Origin: Hybos culiciformis
Lineage: Eukaryota; Arthropoda; Insecta; Diptera; Hybotidae
Assembly (NCBI GenBank): GCA_964007475.1
Contig: OZ023275.1
Span: forward strand, 27,023,433-27,087,432
Reading direction: 5' to 3'
Length of the DNA stretch: 64,000 nt
The notes under the pieces are model-generated. The model had not been told where the DNA came from. It worked only from the letters and a program-made list of their open reading frames with translations, and made no database searches. Within the stretch, counting starts at the first letter, position 1. Every line of letters begins with the position of its first letter. The translations under genes and the position numbers were made by a program. Shown in pieces: positions 47,401-63,600 of the stretch.

Positions 47401-50400
47401 TATTTATGTAAATTTCACAGAAACTGAATTTAGTTTCTAAACAAACTGATAAGTTCTAAAAATAATGTTGTGGATTTTTAAAATTTTAAGTTATACAACA
47501 CTTATGATTTATGTAAATACAATAAATTTTTTTTTCTCCTCCTAGAGACCTAATCCAATAATATTAAAATACAAGAATATAATGTTTAAAAATATTTTGA
47601 CTAGATTTTTTTTCTTCTGATTCAGCCAATATTTCACTGAACTTAAATCAGAAAAAAAAATTTTTCTTTGAATATCTTTGAATATTAATGAAAATTAAAG
47701 TTTTTTTTTTTTTAAATTATAATTATAATATGTAATTCTTATTTGTTTACATAACCTTCGGGGCATAATTACTTTTCTTATGAATGAAACATTTGTAATC
47801 ATTATCATCACTATTGAAGGCAAGCGAGCTATATATGTAATATATAACTCTTTGTTATATAATTGCTGTGAATTTTTGAATATTTATAGATACGATATTA
47901 CATGATGTGTCAGAATTAAAGATAAAGGACCTTTTTTTAATGATTAAAAAGTGAAACAAGAAAAAAAAAATCATCTCTAATACCATTTAAAAATGATTGG
48001 TCCTACGGCTGTATGGGATAAAATCAAAATCATAATATTTAATGGTTGGAGATGGCAATTTAAGCCGATAATAACAGAAAATTACAATAATTATCCTTAT
48101 TAAAAAAAAAAAAAAAAATTTAGATATATACGCATGCATGCATGTACATACCTATATGTAAGAATTTTTTAAAAAGTATTTTCTGAAAAAACAAAATTAT
48201 ATAAATATTTTTTTACACTCTGAAAATTTTGTTCTATAAAAAAAATTCAGGTAAGAATTATTTGTTCAGGTAAATTTTTACTTTATCTAATACAATAATT
48301 TAATATATGCGTTTTATTTCATTAATTTAAAATATTTAATTTTTGTCACATATTTAAAATTACAAACTTTGTGATCGAATTATGTTTTGAATTTGTTTAA
48401 AACTAAAGTTATGTTACTTTTCAAGCCTTATGCCGACGAATGACGTATCAACTAAAACAAATTAAGCAACATTATAAAACCATAAGTTTGTACATAGATT
48501 GTTAACACAGAGAAAATAAAATTAATTAAAAGTATTAACCATTCTATATTCAAACTCAGAGCTTACTTAAAGATGCAATTTTTAACTAAGTTTATTATTG
48601 ACAAAATTTTCACAAAATGTATGCATTTAGGTTTGGTTGTAGATTTGCATTTAGGTTTGGTCAGGGAATAGTATAACGTTGGCGTTTTAATTTAATGTAT
48701 ACATATATATTATAACTAAAACATTTTTTTCGGTGTAAAATTTTGCAAAGCTTGGGACAAATATTATTTTTGTTTTTGTTAAATATATAAATTTTTTTTT
48801 TACTAAATGCAATTTGGTTTTTGATAATGAAGATACATGAGAAAACGATTTTTTTTTTAATAACATTTCACTAAAATGTAATTTTCAACATTTTAATTAA
48901 AAATTTCATTTAATAATAAATAAAGGCCTTATTTTCATGTACAATGTTTATTTATTATTAATATTATTAAAAAAATCGAGAATATTTTTTTTTTTGGTTA
49001 ATGTCAAAGAAAGGCGTTGAACATGACTTGATTATACATTTATTGAGCTGATGTTAAAAAAAAATCAGAAATGTGAAAATTGAAGAGAGAGTTAAAAATT
49101 AATAAATTGGAAAATTGTTATAAAAAATGATATTGTGATTTAAATGAAATTTTTTTTAACGTAAATATTTATGTATATACATGTATGTAAACATTGTAAA
49201 CATATATGTATATAATTAACATATTTTCTAGTTTATAATTAACTGCGTCTATTGCTGATAATTGTTTGATAATTTCATAGACTAACTAAATATAATCCTC
49301 ACAGGATTTCTAAGATACATATATTGGGCGTTATTGATAGACTAACTAGAAATTCGTGGTGGTAATAATTTACAAATCAAAATTAATTGAATTTATGTTT
49401 TTTTAACGAATCAATGTACAAAATTTCGAAAGATTATTGTGTTGTGTTGTAAGATGATATTATGAGAGAATTTGAAATCGAACACTCAACATTCTATTTG
49501 TTTTTAATGAACTTGTATTTAATGTAAAGATCGTATTGTATATTATGTTAGAAAATCTATTTTAATTTTCGTAAGACTATAACTTTTATTAAATTTTATT
49601 TTTGGAAGATAGAGAAAGAGAAACAAGAAACTGAAGTGTTAAACTACAGAATAAGAGCTATCGCAAAAATTTATTTCGCATCATAATCATGAATAATTCA
49701 ATCAAAAAACTATTTTCTAAGTATTAAAAACTGTAGGCACAAAATTAATCTGTAAATTTTCCTAAGCTAGAGTTTGTTATTTTTTTCATTTAATTAATGT
49801 AAAAATTATTTACAATTTTAATGAAGTAATAATTTTTATAAGAGAAAATTGAATCTTTCTATTATAAAAAAAAAATATATATTTTAAAATAAATTATGTT
49901 TTTTTTTTGTTGCATATATTTTGCTAGAATTAATAGAATAAAAGAATTATTGTCAGAGATTATTAGGTCGAGGAAAACTTCTTCAATTAAAAATTTAATA
50001 TTCATTAAATCTTTTAAAAATAATACTGTGTTGATTAACTTCACTTTGAGCTTAAGAATATGTTTGTTTATTGTAATGAGTTGTAATAAATGGCCAACAA
50101 ATTTAATTAATCTAAAAAGTTTGACAAACAGGCCTATAAATTATTACATTTATATGACCTTTGATTATAATTATTATTAGGTTTTGACTAAGTGAAATTT
50201 TAGAAAAATTAAGAAAAAAAATGAATTAAAAGTGAAGTCTTTGGAACATTCATAATAGTATACGTTTAAGTAAAAATATTTATTATAATTAGCTGTATAA
50301 TATAGAATCTGATTTTATAAATTTATTTATGCATTTATTTTGTTGCAAAGTCATAGGTGTAAATATTAAAAAAAATTGAACATTAATTTTGGACAGTAAA

Positions 50401-51600
50401 ACAGTTCGAACAAAAAAATTTACGTGTGGATTCTTTATTCGAATGGAAAACAAATTAAAATTAAACATTATGGTTGAAAATTTTGACTTTGGAGTGAATT
50501 TGAAATCACTTTTCACTGCCTTTAATGGCAAAGGCGCAGTAAAAGCTAGAATCCGCATTTTTTTAAAATTATTTTTTGAAAATTTTACTTTCACTTTCAC
50601 TTTCAAATTTTTCAAAATTTTTACTCAAGATATATTCAAGTATTGTGCCTTTATGAACCCCATGGTTTTATATTCTTAAAATTAAGATTTTTTCGTATAT
50701 GTAAAAGTTTAAAAAAATAAACACATAAATTTTTATTTAATCATGCCGACTTTTTTAATTCATAAAAAAAAAAACCTAATATTATTTGAATTTTAATTTC
50801 ACCAAACAATAAAATATTTCGATCTCATTAAAAAGTTACACAAAAAAAATTATTATTAATAAAAAAAAAGGTTTATTTTCTATTCTGAATATTGTAAAAT
50901 TACAATATTTCGACTCATTCATTAATAATAATTTCATAATTTGTATAATATTCTTTAAATTTGTATTAAAGAAATAAAGAAACAATATTTTTTTTTTTCA
51001 GCTTGTAATCCAATAATGCTTCAAGACTAATTTTAGAGAATGATTTAACATTAAGCATTCATCAAATGAAAACCTTAAATCAACGATTCAATTTTTGAAT
51101 GTTTGTATCACATGAAGAATAATGATGAAAAATAGTTTATAGTAAAAGTACTTAAATGCTTTGAGTACTTACCTATTTTTACTTAACTTCATATTGTCAA
51201 TTCAGATTTGAAATTAGAGATCTTTTTTTAGGTGAATTAATTAATTAAGAATTGAAATTGGATTAAAATTGAATTTAAGAGTTAAGACAGATTGAATGTA
51301 TGTCAAATATGAAGAGTAAAATACTTCTTGTTGTATAAAAAGATTTTGAATACTACTGGTCTAACTTTTTCTGCCAGAATCAAAATATCTGTCTACAAAC
51401 AAAAAGTTCAATATTGTAAAATAATTTTATAATATTTTATAAAAATTAATTTAAATGTATAAGTAGACCCTCATTTTCTTTTCGGTAATTTTGTTCTTGT
51501 TTTTCATTTCTCTATTCATTCAAGAAAAATTTAATTGATTTTGACCAATAAAATCTATCAATAAATTGTTCTATATTGGTCTTCTTTTTTTTTTTGTTTC
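41401..51600. other. Noncoding DNA downstream of btd, no gene recognised
   Basis: AT-rich with an (ATT/ACT)n microsatellite at about 45250-45305 and a short hairpin (GCGTTGATT/AATCAACGC) at about 45173-45220. Paired frames on opposite strands at 50289-50679 come from biased composition, including a CTTTCA repeat near 50590. No domain is recognised. Confidence 0.5.
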
Positions 51601-54600
51601 TAGTTGTAGAAAATATTACTAATATGTATGTGAATAAAACTATTTGGCGCCACCATTTCGGCATTTTAAAGAAATGAAAATATAAATAAAAAAAAAAAAA
51701 ATAAATAAAACAAAATCAAAAAAGGTTCCAAGTTGAAAAAAATAAAGAAAACAATTTGTATATTAATAATCTTTTTATTTTATTTACAAGGGAAAAAAAA
51801 AATTAAATTAAAAAGAAAAGTCCGAAAAATCTCTTTGATGAAGTTCTTTTTCCTTCCTTTTGCCATGAGAAAAACAAGAGATATACTTCAGAACTGAAAC
51901 CTAAACGTGAAATGATGATACAAAAATTGATCAGACAGTGTAATTACGATGACGTTATAACTTTTATTTTAGGTACATTTATTCATATATGAATATATGT
52001 ACAGATAGTGCAGTGAATTAAATGTTTTTATTTTATGAACGGATGTAGTACAAAAGATTAAACTTTACATTATTTTTTGCTGAAGAGCAATATTTTTTTT
52101 TTCAGAAATTTCGATATATCAATGTGTCAAAAAATTTTAAATGCCTGTCAAAAAATTTAACTACCTGGCGTATCGTATCTTCGCATAAGAACCGTGTCTG
52201 ATTTTTTAATTATTATTGTCAATGTCAGTTAGTTTCTAAGTATTATTTATACTTGTAATTTAATTATTTTTTCAATTCAACTGTGTAATCATAAAGTAAA
52301 TATAGTTAAAGTATGAAAAACTAATTTTGTCCTGTAAAAATTATCAGAAGCTTTCTTAATTATAGGAAAAAAATAAACTTTTAAATGATAATTTCAAATG
52401 AATTACAAATTATAGGGCTGACATTGAAAAAGCCAAATTTTAGAATAAAAAATATTTCTACAATTTAAATGAGTTTTTGTGTAATTTTTCATACGTTTTA
52501 ATAACATTATTTTTAGATTAAAATAAAACTGGCATATAAAAGTAATATTACCAAAAGCTGATTCCTCAAGTCATTGGTCATTAAATTTTTATATGAATAT
52601 GAAAATGCGGGAACATAATGAGTGAATCTGTCATGATATCTATGCTATAGAATAGAACTTTTTTTTTTTTAAAACAAATCTAGTTGTTAAGATTATTGTG
52701 CATCCTAATTTTTATTTATTTTTTTACTTTTAACTTAACATTACATCCTTTTCATTAAATTTCTTCATATTTTTTTCGATTTTTTCTTAACATATGTACC
52801 GTCTTTGAATGAAAATCATCATCATTTTTGCTTACATGTCTTTTTTTTTTGTTCTTTTTTATATAAAAGTTTATCGATCGGTTCTTCTTTTATAATGTTC
52901 CTTAAAAACAAAAAGAAGGAAAAATCCCAACCAGCACCCTTTTTAACAGGTGTCAAAAGGCTTTATAAGTATTAATGGTTTTGTTCTTTTTTTTAACTTT
53001 AGCGCGCAGAATAATTTTTTGGTATAAATATAAAACAAAAAACAATTATTGTATTTTGAGAAATTTTTAACATCAAGTTGGAAAAATTTAAAGATAAGGG
53101 AAAATGATAAAAATACATTAAGAATGTAATTTCGGCAGTTTATTTGTAATAAAAAAGAAATTTAAATTAAAACGTCCTCGCCATTTAAAATTTTGAATGA
53201 AGCTAAAATTTATGTACATCCCAAATGTTCCAATATTTTTAATATTTTAATTTGATTTTAATTTAATTTAAATTTAATCTTCTATTAGAGTTTTAAAGAG
53301 TGATCCGCTGTTGCTGGAACATCTTACTATGTGTTTATCTACACGCCTATACATATTTGTGACTGATAGTTCCTAAGAAAAAATATTAGTGCCTACTAAG
53401 TATATATATCTTTTTGTACGTATTGATATCTTTTTTAGTTATTCAGGTCGAATGCGAACACTTTATAATGATATATTATTTTAAAAACAAAGATTATAAA
53501 ATGCAATTCTCATTTATTTTTGCAATGAAGAAAAGTGCCTTAGGTCCGTACATCATAGGCAAGTGTGAAATGCTGTAAGAATATTCAAAAATATTTTTTT
53601 TATCAAATAAAAGAAAAAATAAAATTGGAAAAAAGTAAATCTAACTTCTAGTCTATACCCTATTCTGTTTTTCAACCTTATAAAATATAAGTTTTGCATT
53701 CTCTTCTGTTACCATTTAAAATTGAAGGACCTATACTTTTACTAACTTAATACTGAATTTATTAGTTTTTAATGCACTGACTGAGTTCTATAGATTTCGA
53801 TCGTATTAAATTATTATTTTGTTCTTGTTTCCAATTTAATTTTCTTCCATGTGTATGGTTTCTATATACCTACATAATATTTATGCGATATTAGGGATTG
53901 CCAAACATAAAACAACATTTTCTTCTTAAATGCCGAAAACATTAATGATATTTACGTAAGAGTTTATTGTAAATACTTTTCAACTTGGTATTCTTAATTT
54001 TTTGAAGATCAATTACTTTTTTTTATGTTAAAATATAATGATGAGATGAGGTATTTTAATTTTTTTTTAGTTACGGTCAGTTAGTGAGGATGGTGAATTT
54101 TGTTTAGATTTCGAAACATTATGTAAGTGGCGCCAAAAAATCATTAGTATATTATATTGAAACGAATTTCTCCAAAATAAGTATATAAAGCATTTAAAAT
54201 GGAACAAAATAAATTAAATAAAAAAATCATTAAAATTGGAAAATTAATGAATTTTTTTCCTTTTTCAATCAAATAAACTACAATAAATACCGCAAAATTA
54301 ATTTATAGGTAGATAATTAGGATATATGTAGAAGAAGGTAACAAAATATGAGAAATATTATCAGTTTGCGAAAAATATAAAATAGTGACAAAAATGTACA
54401 AAAAAATAGATGCATTGTAAATACATACATATTTTTGCTAATGGTTAAGAGGTACCAAGTTTCGTTAACTCATTAAAAATTGTGCATGAAAATGGTTACA
54501 TTCTGTTCTGAGATTATCTGCTCTAGAATCCTCAAATTTTACCTTCAAACATGAACAAAATGAAAATTTTCTTCTGAAAAATAAATGATTGCTAGTTTTC

Positions 54601-57600
54601 TTGCAGTCATTGTATTTAAAAATAGTACACTATTATCTTATGGTTTTTAAAGCTCACTATACCGGTTTATGAAAACCCATTATAAGCTTGATATTTATCT
54701 AAAAATATCTAATTTAAAAAAAAAAACAGAATTTTTTATTTTTTTAATCTAACTGGTTCAAGTTCAAAGGTGTGATACGCACTTGATCTTGAGAATCTTT
54801 TAAATTAACTCCAATTCGATTATGATGCGCATACAAATTATGTATTTATGTATTTATGTAGTTGGAAATAAATAAATAAAGTTAATCTAGAAGAAAATTT
54901 CAAAAAAAAAAAATCATTAAGAAAAACCCTTTTAAACACTGTTGTGACCTTTGTATTTGATAACAAATTGTCTAGACACAAATGAAATCTTGTGGGAAAA
55001 TTAAAAAAATTTTTCTTAAGTTTTTTTGCAAAAGTTTAATTTAGGCAGTACCCTTATAGATTTTAATAAATGGTGTTTTCTGTTTTGATTGCTTTTTTTT
55101 TAAATTTTGATATAAACAAAACATTGAAGATGATCTTTTTCATGTGAAGAATTAAAAGGTGCAAATATATATGTATATATGTACATATATATTTTTCTTT
55201 TTGCTTCAATTTTAAAGTGTGGTCTTGTCTTATTGTATTTTATTTCGAAACTTTCAATTTCTAAGAAAAACAAAATGAATTCTGATTTAAGAATTTGATA
55301 AAAAAAATATATTTTGAATTTTTTTTTTTTAATTAATTTGGATAAGATTACTTTTGTTCTAACTCTCTCTATTAAAGCTTTGGTCTTCTATATTAAAACT
55401 TCGAAGCTCCTTAGGACTTTTTATTTAAAAAATTTAAACCGATCATCGGTAAATTTCCAGAAAATTATGAATAAGTACAAGATAAAATGAGACTCTTAAC
55501 ATCATTATTTAGAATTTTCTTTTATTTTAGACTTAGGCTGGGACTTGCGACAATGAGACACATGAATAATTATATAACTCATTGCTTCAAAAAATTCTAG
55601 ATGTCAACTGATAATTAATAATAATTCTCTTTGCTTCTACTTTATTAGTTATATTTTTTAAGTGATGCGATGTCGCGAATGAAAAGATCCTTGTTGAAAT
55701 TATAATTATATAAGAGTTCGAAGTTAATAAAAGTCGAAACTAAAATAAATTATTAGCACAGATTTCCATATTTATACAATAATCTAACCTTTGTTTTTAA
55801 ACAGCCTTATATTTTACAGTTTTACAAAGAGAATACGAAACGAATATATATATATAAGTTTCATAGAGCGAATTTCACATGAAATTTGTTTTCGGTTTTT
55901 TTTTTTTTTTAATTTTCCCTTTTCATAATTAAAAATTTTCTGGTTTTGCTGAGATTTGCAAGTATAAATTAGATACTGATGTTATTTAGAAATAGGTTTT
56001 TTTTTTGTTTAATATAAATATGTTAAATAAAAATACTGCATGTATTTATATTTTTGTTTATAGGTACGAAAAGAAAAAAAATCTGAGAAAATGAATTTTG
56101 ATTTGAATGGAAATGTTTTGATAAAATTTTTGATCATCTACAACGCCCAATAATATATAGAAGTGAATTTGATTAGAATATTAAGTTTATTAAATTATAT
56201 AAAGTTGAATTGAAATAAGATCCAGACGTCTATTTAAGTCATTTCGATTTTTGGTATCATATTATCTAAATAAAAAAAAAATTAAAAAATGGAACAAAAA
56301 AGTATCTTTAAATCGGAAGGTTTTGGGCGGTTTTTAATAAGAAAAATAATATGGAATATTTCAACCTTTAATGTTGCGCTTTATATGTTAATTCATTGTA
56401 TTTTCAAGTTTATAGTTAAACAAAATTTTATGCTATTTTTACTGAATGTCGTTACTTGCGATTTGATAAAATAATTATTTTATTTGATTTAATTTGACGA
56501 ATTAAAATTTATTCCAATGCATATACAAATTTCAACCAAAGATGGGATAATTGGCTTCACAAAGTCTTTTACATTTATGTGTTTCAAAAATAATTATACT
56601 CTTTACCACAATTGTCGTAAAGCGACGAAAAGAGTTAAAGTATTTTATTTCATAGAAATGGGCCTTCTCCAAAATGACATTTTTCACATAATTACAACGG
56701 TCGACTACAAAGTTTTAAAATATATAGTAGTTAACAAAAATACTTCTATGAAATCCAAACTACATATGTACATATTGCGTAATATACAAAACTGTTTAAT
56801 AACGCTTTATATGATTTCTTTCTTATATGTATATATTGCTAATGGCAGAAACGGCGTGTGCGTTCGCTAGAAGGAAGAAATAAAAAAATTTAAATTGTCC
56901 AATTTTCCTGTCAAAGGATATTTTATGTGCTAATAAATTTTCTATGAGATTCAGAATTTGTTGTGATAATATTTTATTTCTTATTGCTGCCTGTTAAAAT
57001 AACCCAATATGTTTTATGTTTTTTATAATGAAATGTATTCTGCAGGAATATTTACTTGCAGTTATTGAATTCGAAAGAGGAATATAATTTCACTTACATT
57101 TTTTTAAATTTTGATTAAGTATCTTAATGGAATAGAAAATATTCGTAATTTTTTTTTTTTAATTTTATACTATGAGGGTATCAGATTTATTCAATTCAGG
57201 GTTCCGAGTCAAATATACGACAATAATGATGAAATGTATATGTAGGTGATTCGTACAGAGCTAAATATACAGTTTGTATTAAATAAAGATATTACAAGGT
57301 ATACCTTTGGAATTTGGTAATCAGTGTAATTTTTCCATTCAGTTGGACTATTCTGCAAAAATGATTCACAAGAAAGTTAATTTATGAACTTAGTCTAGTA
57401 TCTTACAATTATCAAAAGAGGTAGTTTAAAAAAAAATAATGAAATTTTAATTCATCAATTTTTTCGAAATTATTATTGATCTTAAAAATTTCTGCATAAT
57501 ACTGTAGAGTGTAGAGTTTAGTTTTTTTTTTGTATATGATTGTGATTGCGAATTTAAAAAATTTATTGCTTTGGATGTTGGTCACAGAAAAGCGACCAAA

Positions 57601-60600
57601 CTAAAAATAAAATTAAAAAAAAATATTATATATATTTTCTTTTTCTCTGTTTGAAAAGAAATTATGATGAATGAGCTTAATTTTATAATAATACTTTACT
57701 TTACTTTTTTGTATATTGAGATAAAAGGAAGATAAATATATATGAAAAAAATATATAAATATTTTATAGTTTTTTTTATTATAATTTAAGATCATTATTT
57801 TCATTACATAAAGTGTTTATGAAGAGCAAATTGAATTTAATTTCTTGTAATTTGAATTTTTTTTTTAAATTAGATATGAATGTGTATTATGTAAATTATG
57901 AGCTCATAAGTAAAAATGCCAAGTTTATATGAACAGGCATATTATGAAATATTGGAAATTACGGACAGCCATACATCTCTATATCATCAAAGGCTTCAAG
58001 AAATTGTATAGGAAAATTTTATTAAAAGTATAGAAAATTTGTAAATAATTTGTACAGACTTTATAAGTTAGTAGTATATTTACAAAAAAGCAACACAAAA
58101 GTAAAAAGAACACTTTTATTAATAAAGTTAAATGTGAATGTATATTATGCCGTGGTATATATGTAACTTAAGTTTAGTTAATTTAATATCACCCTCAATT
58201 TATGTATTTCTTTTTTTTTATTGCATTGGACTTCTTTTTTTTTTCCAGTTGAAAATGCTCATAAAATTACCAGAAAAATTCATAAAAAATAAACAGGACA
58301 ATAACATATTCATTTTCCTTCCGGTAAAATAGTCCCCATTTTTTATCAATGAAAGATTGCCAAAAAAAAAAAAATATGAAAAAATGCATAACAATTGAAT
58401 GAATGAATAACAATGTTGTTTGAAGTGGATTTATTACCATTTTGGGTTTATTATTATTTTTATTTTTTTTATTTCATTTTTTTTTTTTTTTTGATAAAAC
58501 ATTATTATGTGAAATTGTTTGTCGGTGTATTTTTTGATATATATATGAAATTTGTTTTCTAACAATATTTTTGAATGTATACAGAAATTGTGAAAGTTAT
58601 TATAAAATTCAATCAAATGTTCGAATTTACAGTCAATTTGAATTATAGAATTAAACAAAAAAAGATAGGACATATCATAAACTCCTGAACCTCACTTAAC
58701 AAAGTATATAGGTATAGAGAAACTCGAAGGGACCCGAAATAAACCAATTCACTTTTAAATCGAGAATCACAAAATACTTGTAAATTTTGTAGTCATATAA
58801 ACAATGTCTGGGCTGCAATGTCATACTGCGTCTATTCTCAAACAAACCTGAAATATTTAATTTAAATATTAAACGAGAAAATTGTCACACTTTGATCTTC
58901 AGAACTTTACACAATGTTCGGTTTGTTGGGAATACTTGAAATAGAAAAAAAAAAATTGATGTATGAAAATTTTATTCATATGAAAATAAATAAAAAAATG
59001 TAAAATGAAAATATATTTATTCCAATACTATTTTTTTTTTTATTACGCGAATGTGTATACATTTAAAATGTTATTCGAAACTTTTAAGGATATCCTTGAC
59101 ATATCCTGTCGTTTTAGTCTTCTTTTTTTTTTTGCACAAAAAAAATTGTTTATTATTCAAAATTATATCTTTTTTTAAATCAATTGGAAGTTTTGTATCA
59201 ATTTTTGTAAATTTTTTTTTTATTCCATTTTATAAGCATAGAGAGAACAACGATGTATGGAACAAAATCTGCTAAAAAATAATTGTAACTTTGCAATATG
59301 TTTCAAACAATGATACTTGTCTTGATATACTGAACTGATTAGTAAAACGTTTTGTAATTTTTTGGTAATTAAAACTTAATACAGACTAATTTACAAGAAG
59401 TTAGCTAAAAATTTTAACTTTGAAGATCAAATTAAGAAAAATTAAATCCGTTTGTTAGAATACAATTTTATATTGTTATAATAAAGGTGACATATATGAT
59501 GAAACGAAAAGATAGAAAAATATCTATTTTGCAATAAATATACAATAAATAAATATTCAATAAATTTTTAAAAGATTCATATTACAAAAAAAAAAAAAAA
59601 TGTTTGCAAGTGCAAGAAAGATATAAGTGTAATGAGAGAAACCTAATTCTAATTTTATAAAATTATTATAATCTTCAATATTTTAGGCAGCAAATTTTTC
59701 AGCATAAGAAATGAGTTTGGACTACGAAATAATTATAATAATCAATAAGTAATATTTAAAAAGTTAGTAGAACTCTTAGAATGTCATGAAAAATGTATTT
59801 TGCAGATAAATCCTTGCAATGTCATAAAAGTTTTCATGGCAGACTATAACCAAAAAATTAATGTTATATTGCAGTTATACAATCAAATTAGGCCTAGCAT
59901 TTTATTGCAGAGGTTCATTAGAGTAAGTTGGAATTTATAGAGGTGTCGAAATAATCAAACTGACATTATATTTCTTCAAAGTATTTCCCATTATCTATGT
60001 AAATCATTTTGCAATTGAAAGGTTTTCCTTTTTTTTCTTTATATTTCATTTATTTTTCCTATTTTCAAGAATTATTAGAAAAAAAATATCTGACATTTTA
60101 GCCTGCAAAATAATATTAAAATAAATTTAGTACATCATGACTATAACGAATTGGCATAAATTTAAGAAAAATTATTAATTTAAGACGTGGTATTTGTATA
60201 TAAAAATTTTCTTATCAAGTTTAATTTTTTTTTGTGTTCCTGAATTGGCAACTATGTATAGGCATGATGTACCATAGAACTTTTTTAATTCAATAAATGT
60301 TTAGCTTGTGCTCGTTTTAATTTAATATATTTTTCAATATTCAGTTAAAAATCCATGTACAAAAAATAATACAAAAAAAAAATAAAAAAACAATCATAGA
60401 TTAGAATTTCATTATTGCATGCTGATTGATTGCTATTGATTCTATTTATTTTTTCCTTTCTTATCCAGCTTCTTTACTTAAGCAAATGCCTAATGGCGGC
60501 ATACTGCACTTTTCATTAAGAATTATTTTCTATTTTTCGTGTTTTTTTTTTTTTTTTCTCTCCTGATTCACTTGTTACAAATTGATTGACTGACAAGCAA

Positions 60601-63600
60601 TCAGCATCAACAAATTGATCATGAGACGTGAATAACTTTTCTTTGGTTGGTAATTTTAATTTTTTTTTTTTTTTTTTTTTTTTTAGCTTAATGGATTTTA
60701 TAGTAAAACTATATATTTTAAAATATATATATTTAATAAATAAAATGTAAAATTGTACAGTATAGGTATATTATACATAATGTATTTTTTAATAGAAATC
60801 AACTTTAATTTATTACATTTACTGAAAAATTAAGAAAAACAATTTTTTTTTAACTTAAGAAATTTCAATTAAATTGTGAAGATTAGTACTTAATTATCGA
60901 CATTTAAAATCTTGTTTAAATTATGTCTTTGTACATTTTATTTTTTTATTTGAAATATGGATTCACAAAATTTTATTATAAAGTATGATATCAATAAATC
61001 AAACAATATTTTCCTTTTTTCTTTAAATCGATTCAAATTATAAAGACAAGCTTATAGATAGAATTTTGTTCGCCATAGAATGCTTGAGTCTTGAAGTCAA
61101 AAAGACTTTGAGAGGTTTTCAATAAATTTCTAAAATAAAAAAAAAAATCTTTTTTATTTCCAATTTTTCATTGCAACAAAAATAATTATTAGCAAACATC
61201 AAAAGCAAAGTTTTTTCTTTCATATAAAATCGCTTTGTAATCACGTCAATTATATCGTGAATAAACTTAATAAAAAAAAAAATTGATTTTAAAATAATGT
61301 ACTTTAGTAATCAAAAATTAATGCTACTACTATAGTGATAGTTGTAATGATTAAAAAAAAATCCATTCAATGAGATTTAATAAAAAAATTTTTTTTATTG
61401 ATCTTGTACATAGAATTTCTTGAGTATAATTCATCTTAATTACAAAAAAAAAAAGTAAGAAAAAAATTATTAGAAAAATAATAGTCAATAATATTTAAAT
61501 GAAGGCTATCTGAACAAAAATGAATCTATGATGTCAGGCTTTGACTTTGTTCTAATTTTCCATACAACAATATTATAAATATTTATATCCTGTTCCAGAA
61601 AGTACATAAAAAGTTATTTAATGCTAACATTGGATCACATTTTAGAACAAGTAAATAAGTTAAAATGAATAAGTATGCAAAATTTAATAAATTTCCAATA
61701 AAATAGTGAATTTAGAATTAATGTGAAAGAGCTCTCGATATGTATTTTAGCACCTACAAAAAATTAGGATCAACTACGCAGCTAGTACCAAGTAAAAACA
61801 ATTTTTATATAATTAATTATGTATTAAATTCTAAATAATTGTGGTAATAGTAATAAGGAAATAAAATTAATCATAATTTGTTCTTATATTTAAAATTTAA
61901 CATCATTGTTTCTCATATGAATATCGTTGTATAAAATTTACATTATTCTATAATTACTATTTGTGTATTAATTCGAACACCAAGCCATAAGATGAAATCC
62001 TAAACCAATTATATCAAAATGTATATGAATGTTGGCGAATTAAAAATAAATAAAAATCATTCAAGAAATGGAAATTTTAAGGAAGATGACTATAATTGTC
62101 GATCATACCATCCAATTGATTTCACAAAATATAAGCATATATCATTAGGCCGACGAAATTAATTTATTTCCTTTTTCCTTCTCTTGACGAGGAAGTTATA
62201 TCTGATGTACAACTTAAATAAACATATGAAACAAAGTCATCAACCTGAAGAAATTAATTTCACCAAATTAAATGTAATTAGAATTATAAACAATTAAAAC
62301 AAAAAAACAATATTTAAAACTACGTATATAATTTATGACCGAATCGATGGTGGTTCAATAAATAAAATGATTGATTGTTAAAAAAAAATAAATTTAAATA
62401 CATATAAGATTCAGATACAATGTTTATATTTTTTTCTTGTTCAAAATGTGTGATCCAATGCCAGCCCCAACCACCCATTTTGTTATAGACTATATTTAAA
62501 GTAAGTTAAATGTCTAAAAAAAAAAGCCAAACATAAAGATATTATCTTCTTATTTTTTTTTTTTTGAACAGAATTATATGTATACATAAATATATAATTC
62601 TCTTAACTTGAATTTAACGAAATCATTCATCATCAACAGCAAAAAAAAAATAAAAATAAATAATTGTTTAATAAACCATAAATCCATTGTTGATCCATCA
62701 AGTAAAAAAAAAAAAAAACAAAATAATAATAAATTTTATTTGATCATAAATCAATAATAATTACTTTCCTTTTGGCATATTTTTCTTTCGATAATTTCAA
62801 GTAAACAATATTAGTTTTTTCTTGAAAATTTACTTAATAAGATATAAAAATAGCCTATTAGAAGCTTTAGTAAAAAAAAATAATAATAATTTTTTTCACA
62901 AACCATAGTTTTTAAGCCATATCTAAATAATCTATGCTTATTTAAATTTTATTAAAATTTAAAATGATGTGGATCGAACGTGGCTTGACTCGGATCGCAT
63001 CTTATAGCAGATTTCAATTTTTGTTTCACGTTAGGTTATAAATATTATGTTTTACACATGATATGCTTCCTGGTGTTTAGCTCTCGAAATCTTTGATTTA
63101 TAAAATATTTAATCGTAACTCAAATTTTCAGCCAATATTTATTCCGAATTCTGTCCAAAGTGTTTTATGCTTCATGTTTTTTGTGTTTTATGAACCAAAT
63201 TTTCGCGCATTATAATTTATAAACATTTTAAATGGCATATAAATTATTAGACGAAATCAAAAACCTGATTATAATATCGTAACTACGTATAGCATATAGT
63301 AAACATAATATATTAATACAATGTTAGGAATGAACTGGATATATTCTACAAAGTTAAAATTATTTCAAAAGTTGATTATCTGTCTATAAGAAATAATTGC
63401 TTATTTGAATAATAACTTTATTTATCATGAAATAATTAGGTATCAAAAATCTTAAAAAAAATAAAGGAAGACAGAAAATAATTATGCACCATGTTTAGAA
63501 AATTGTTATTTAATAATTAATAGATGTGGCTCCCAGAAAAAATCGATTTAATTTTTGAATTTATTTCTCTTTCATTCATTTCAACTTATTTTTTCTGCAT

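Noticed and set aside
50289..50679. Overlapping frames of about 100 codons on both strands
   Set aside because: Both come from the same compositionally biased stretch with a CTTTCA repeat. Neither resembles a known protein.
56517..56870. 117-codon open frame on the plus strand
   Set aside because: No recognisable domain, no codon or composition change against its surroundings, and no conserved motif; frames of this length arise by chance in a long AT-rich window.
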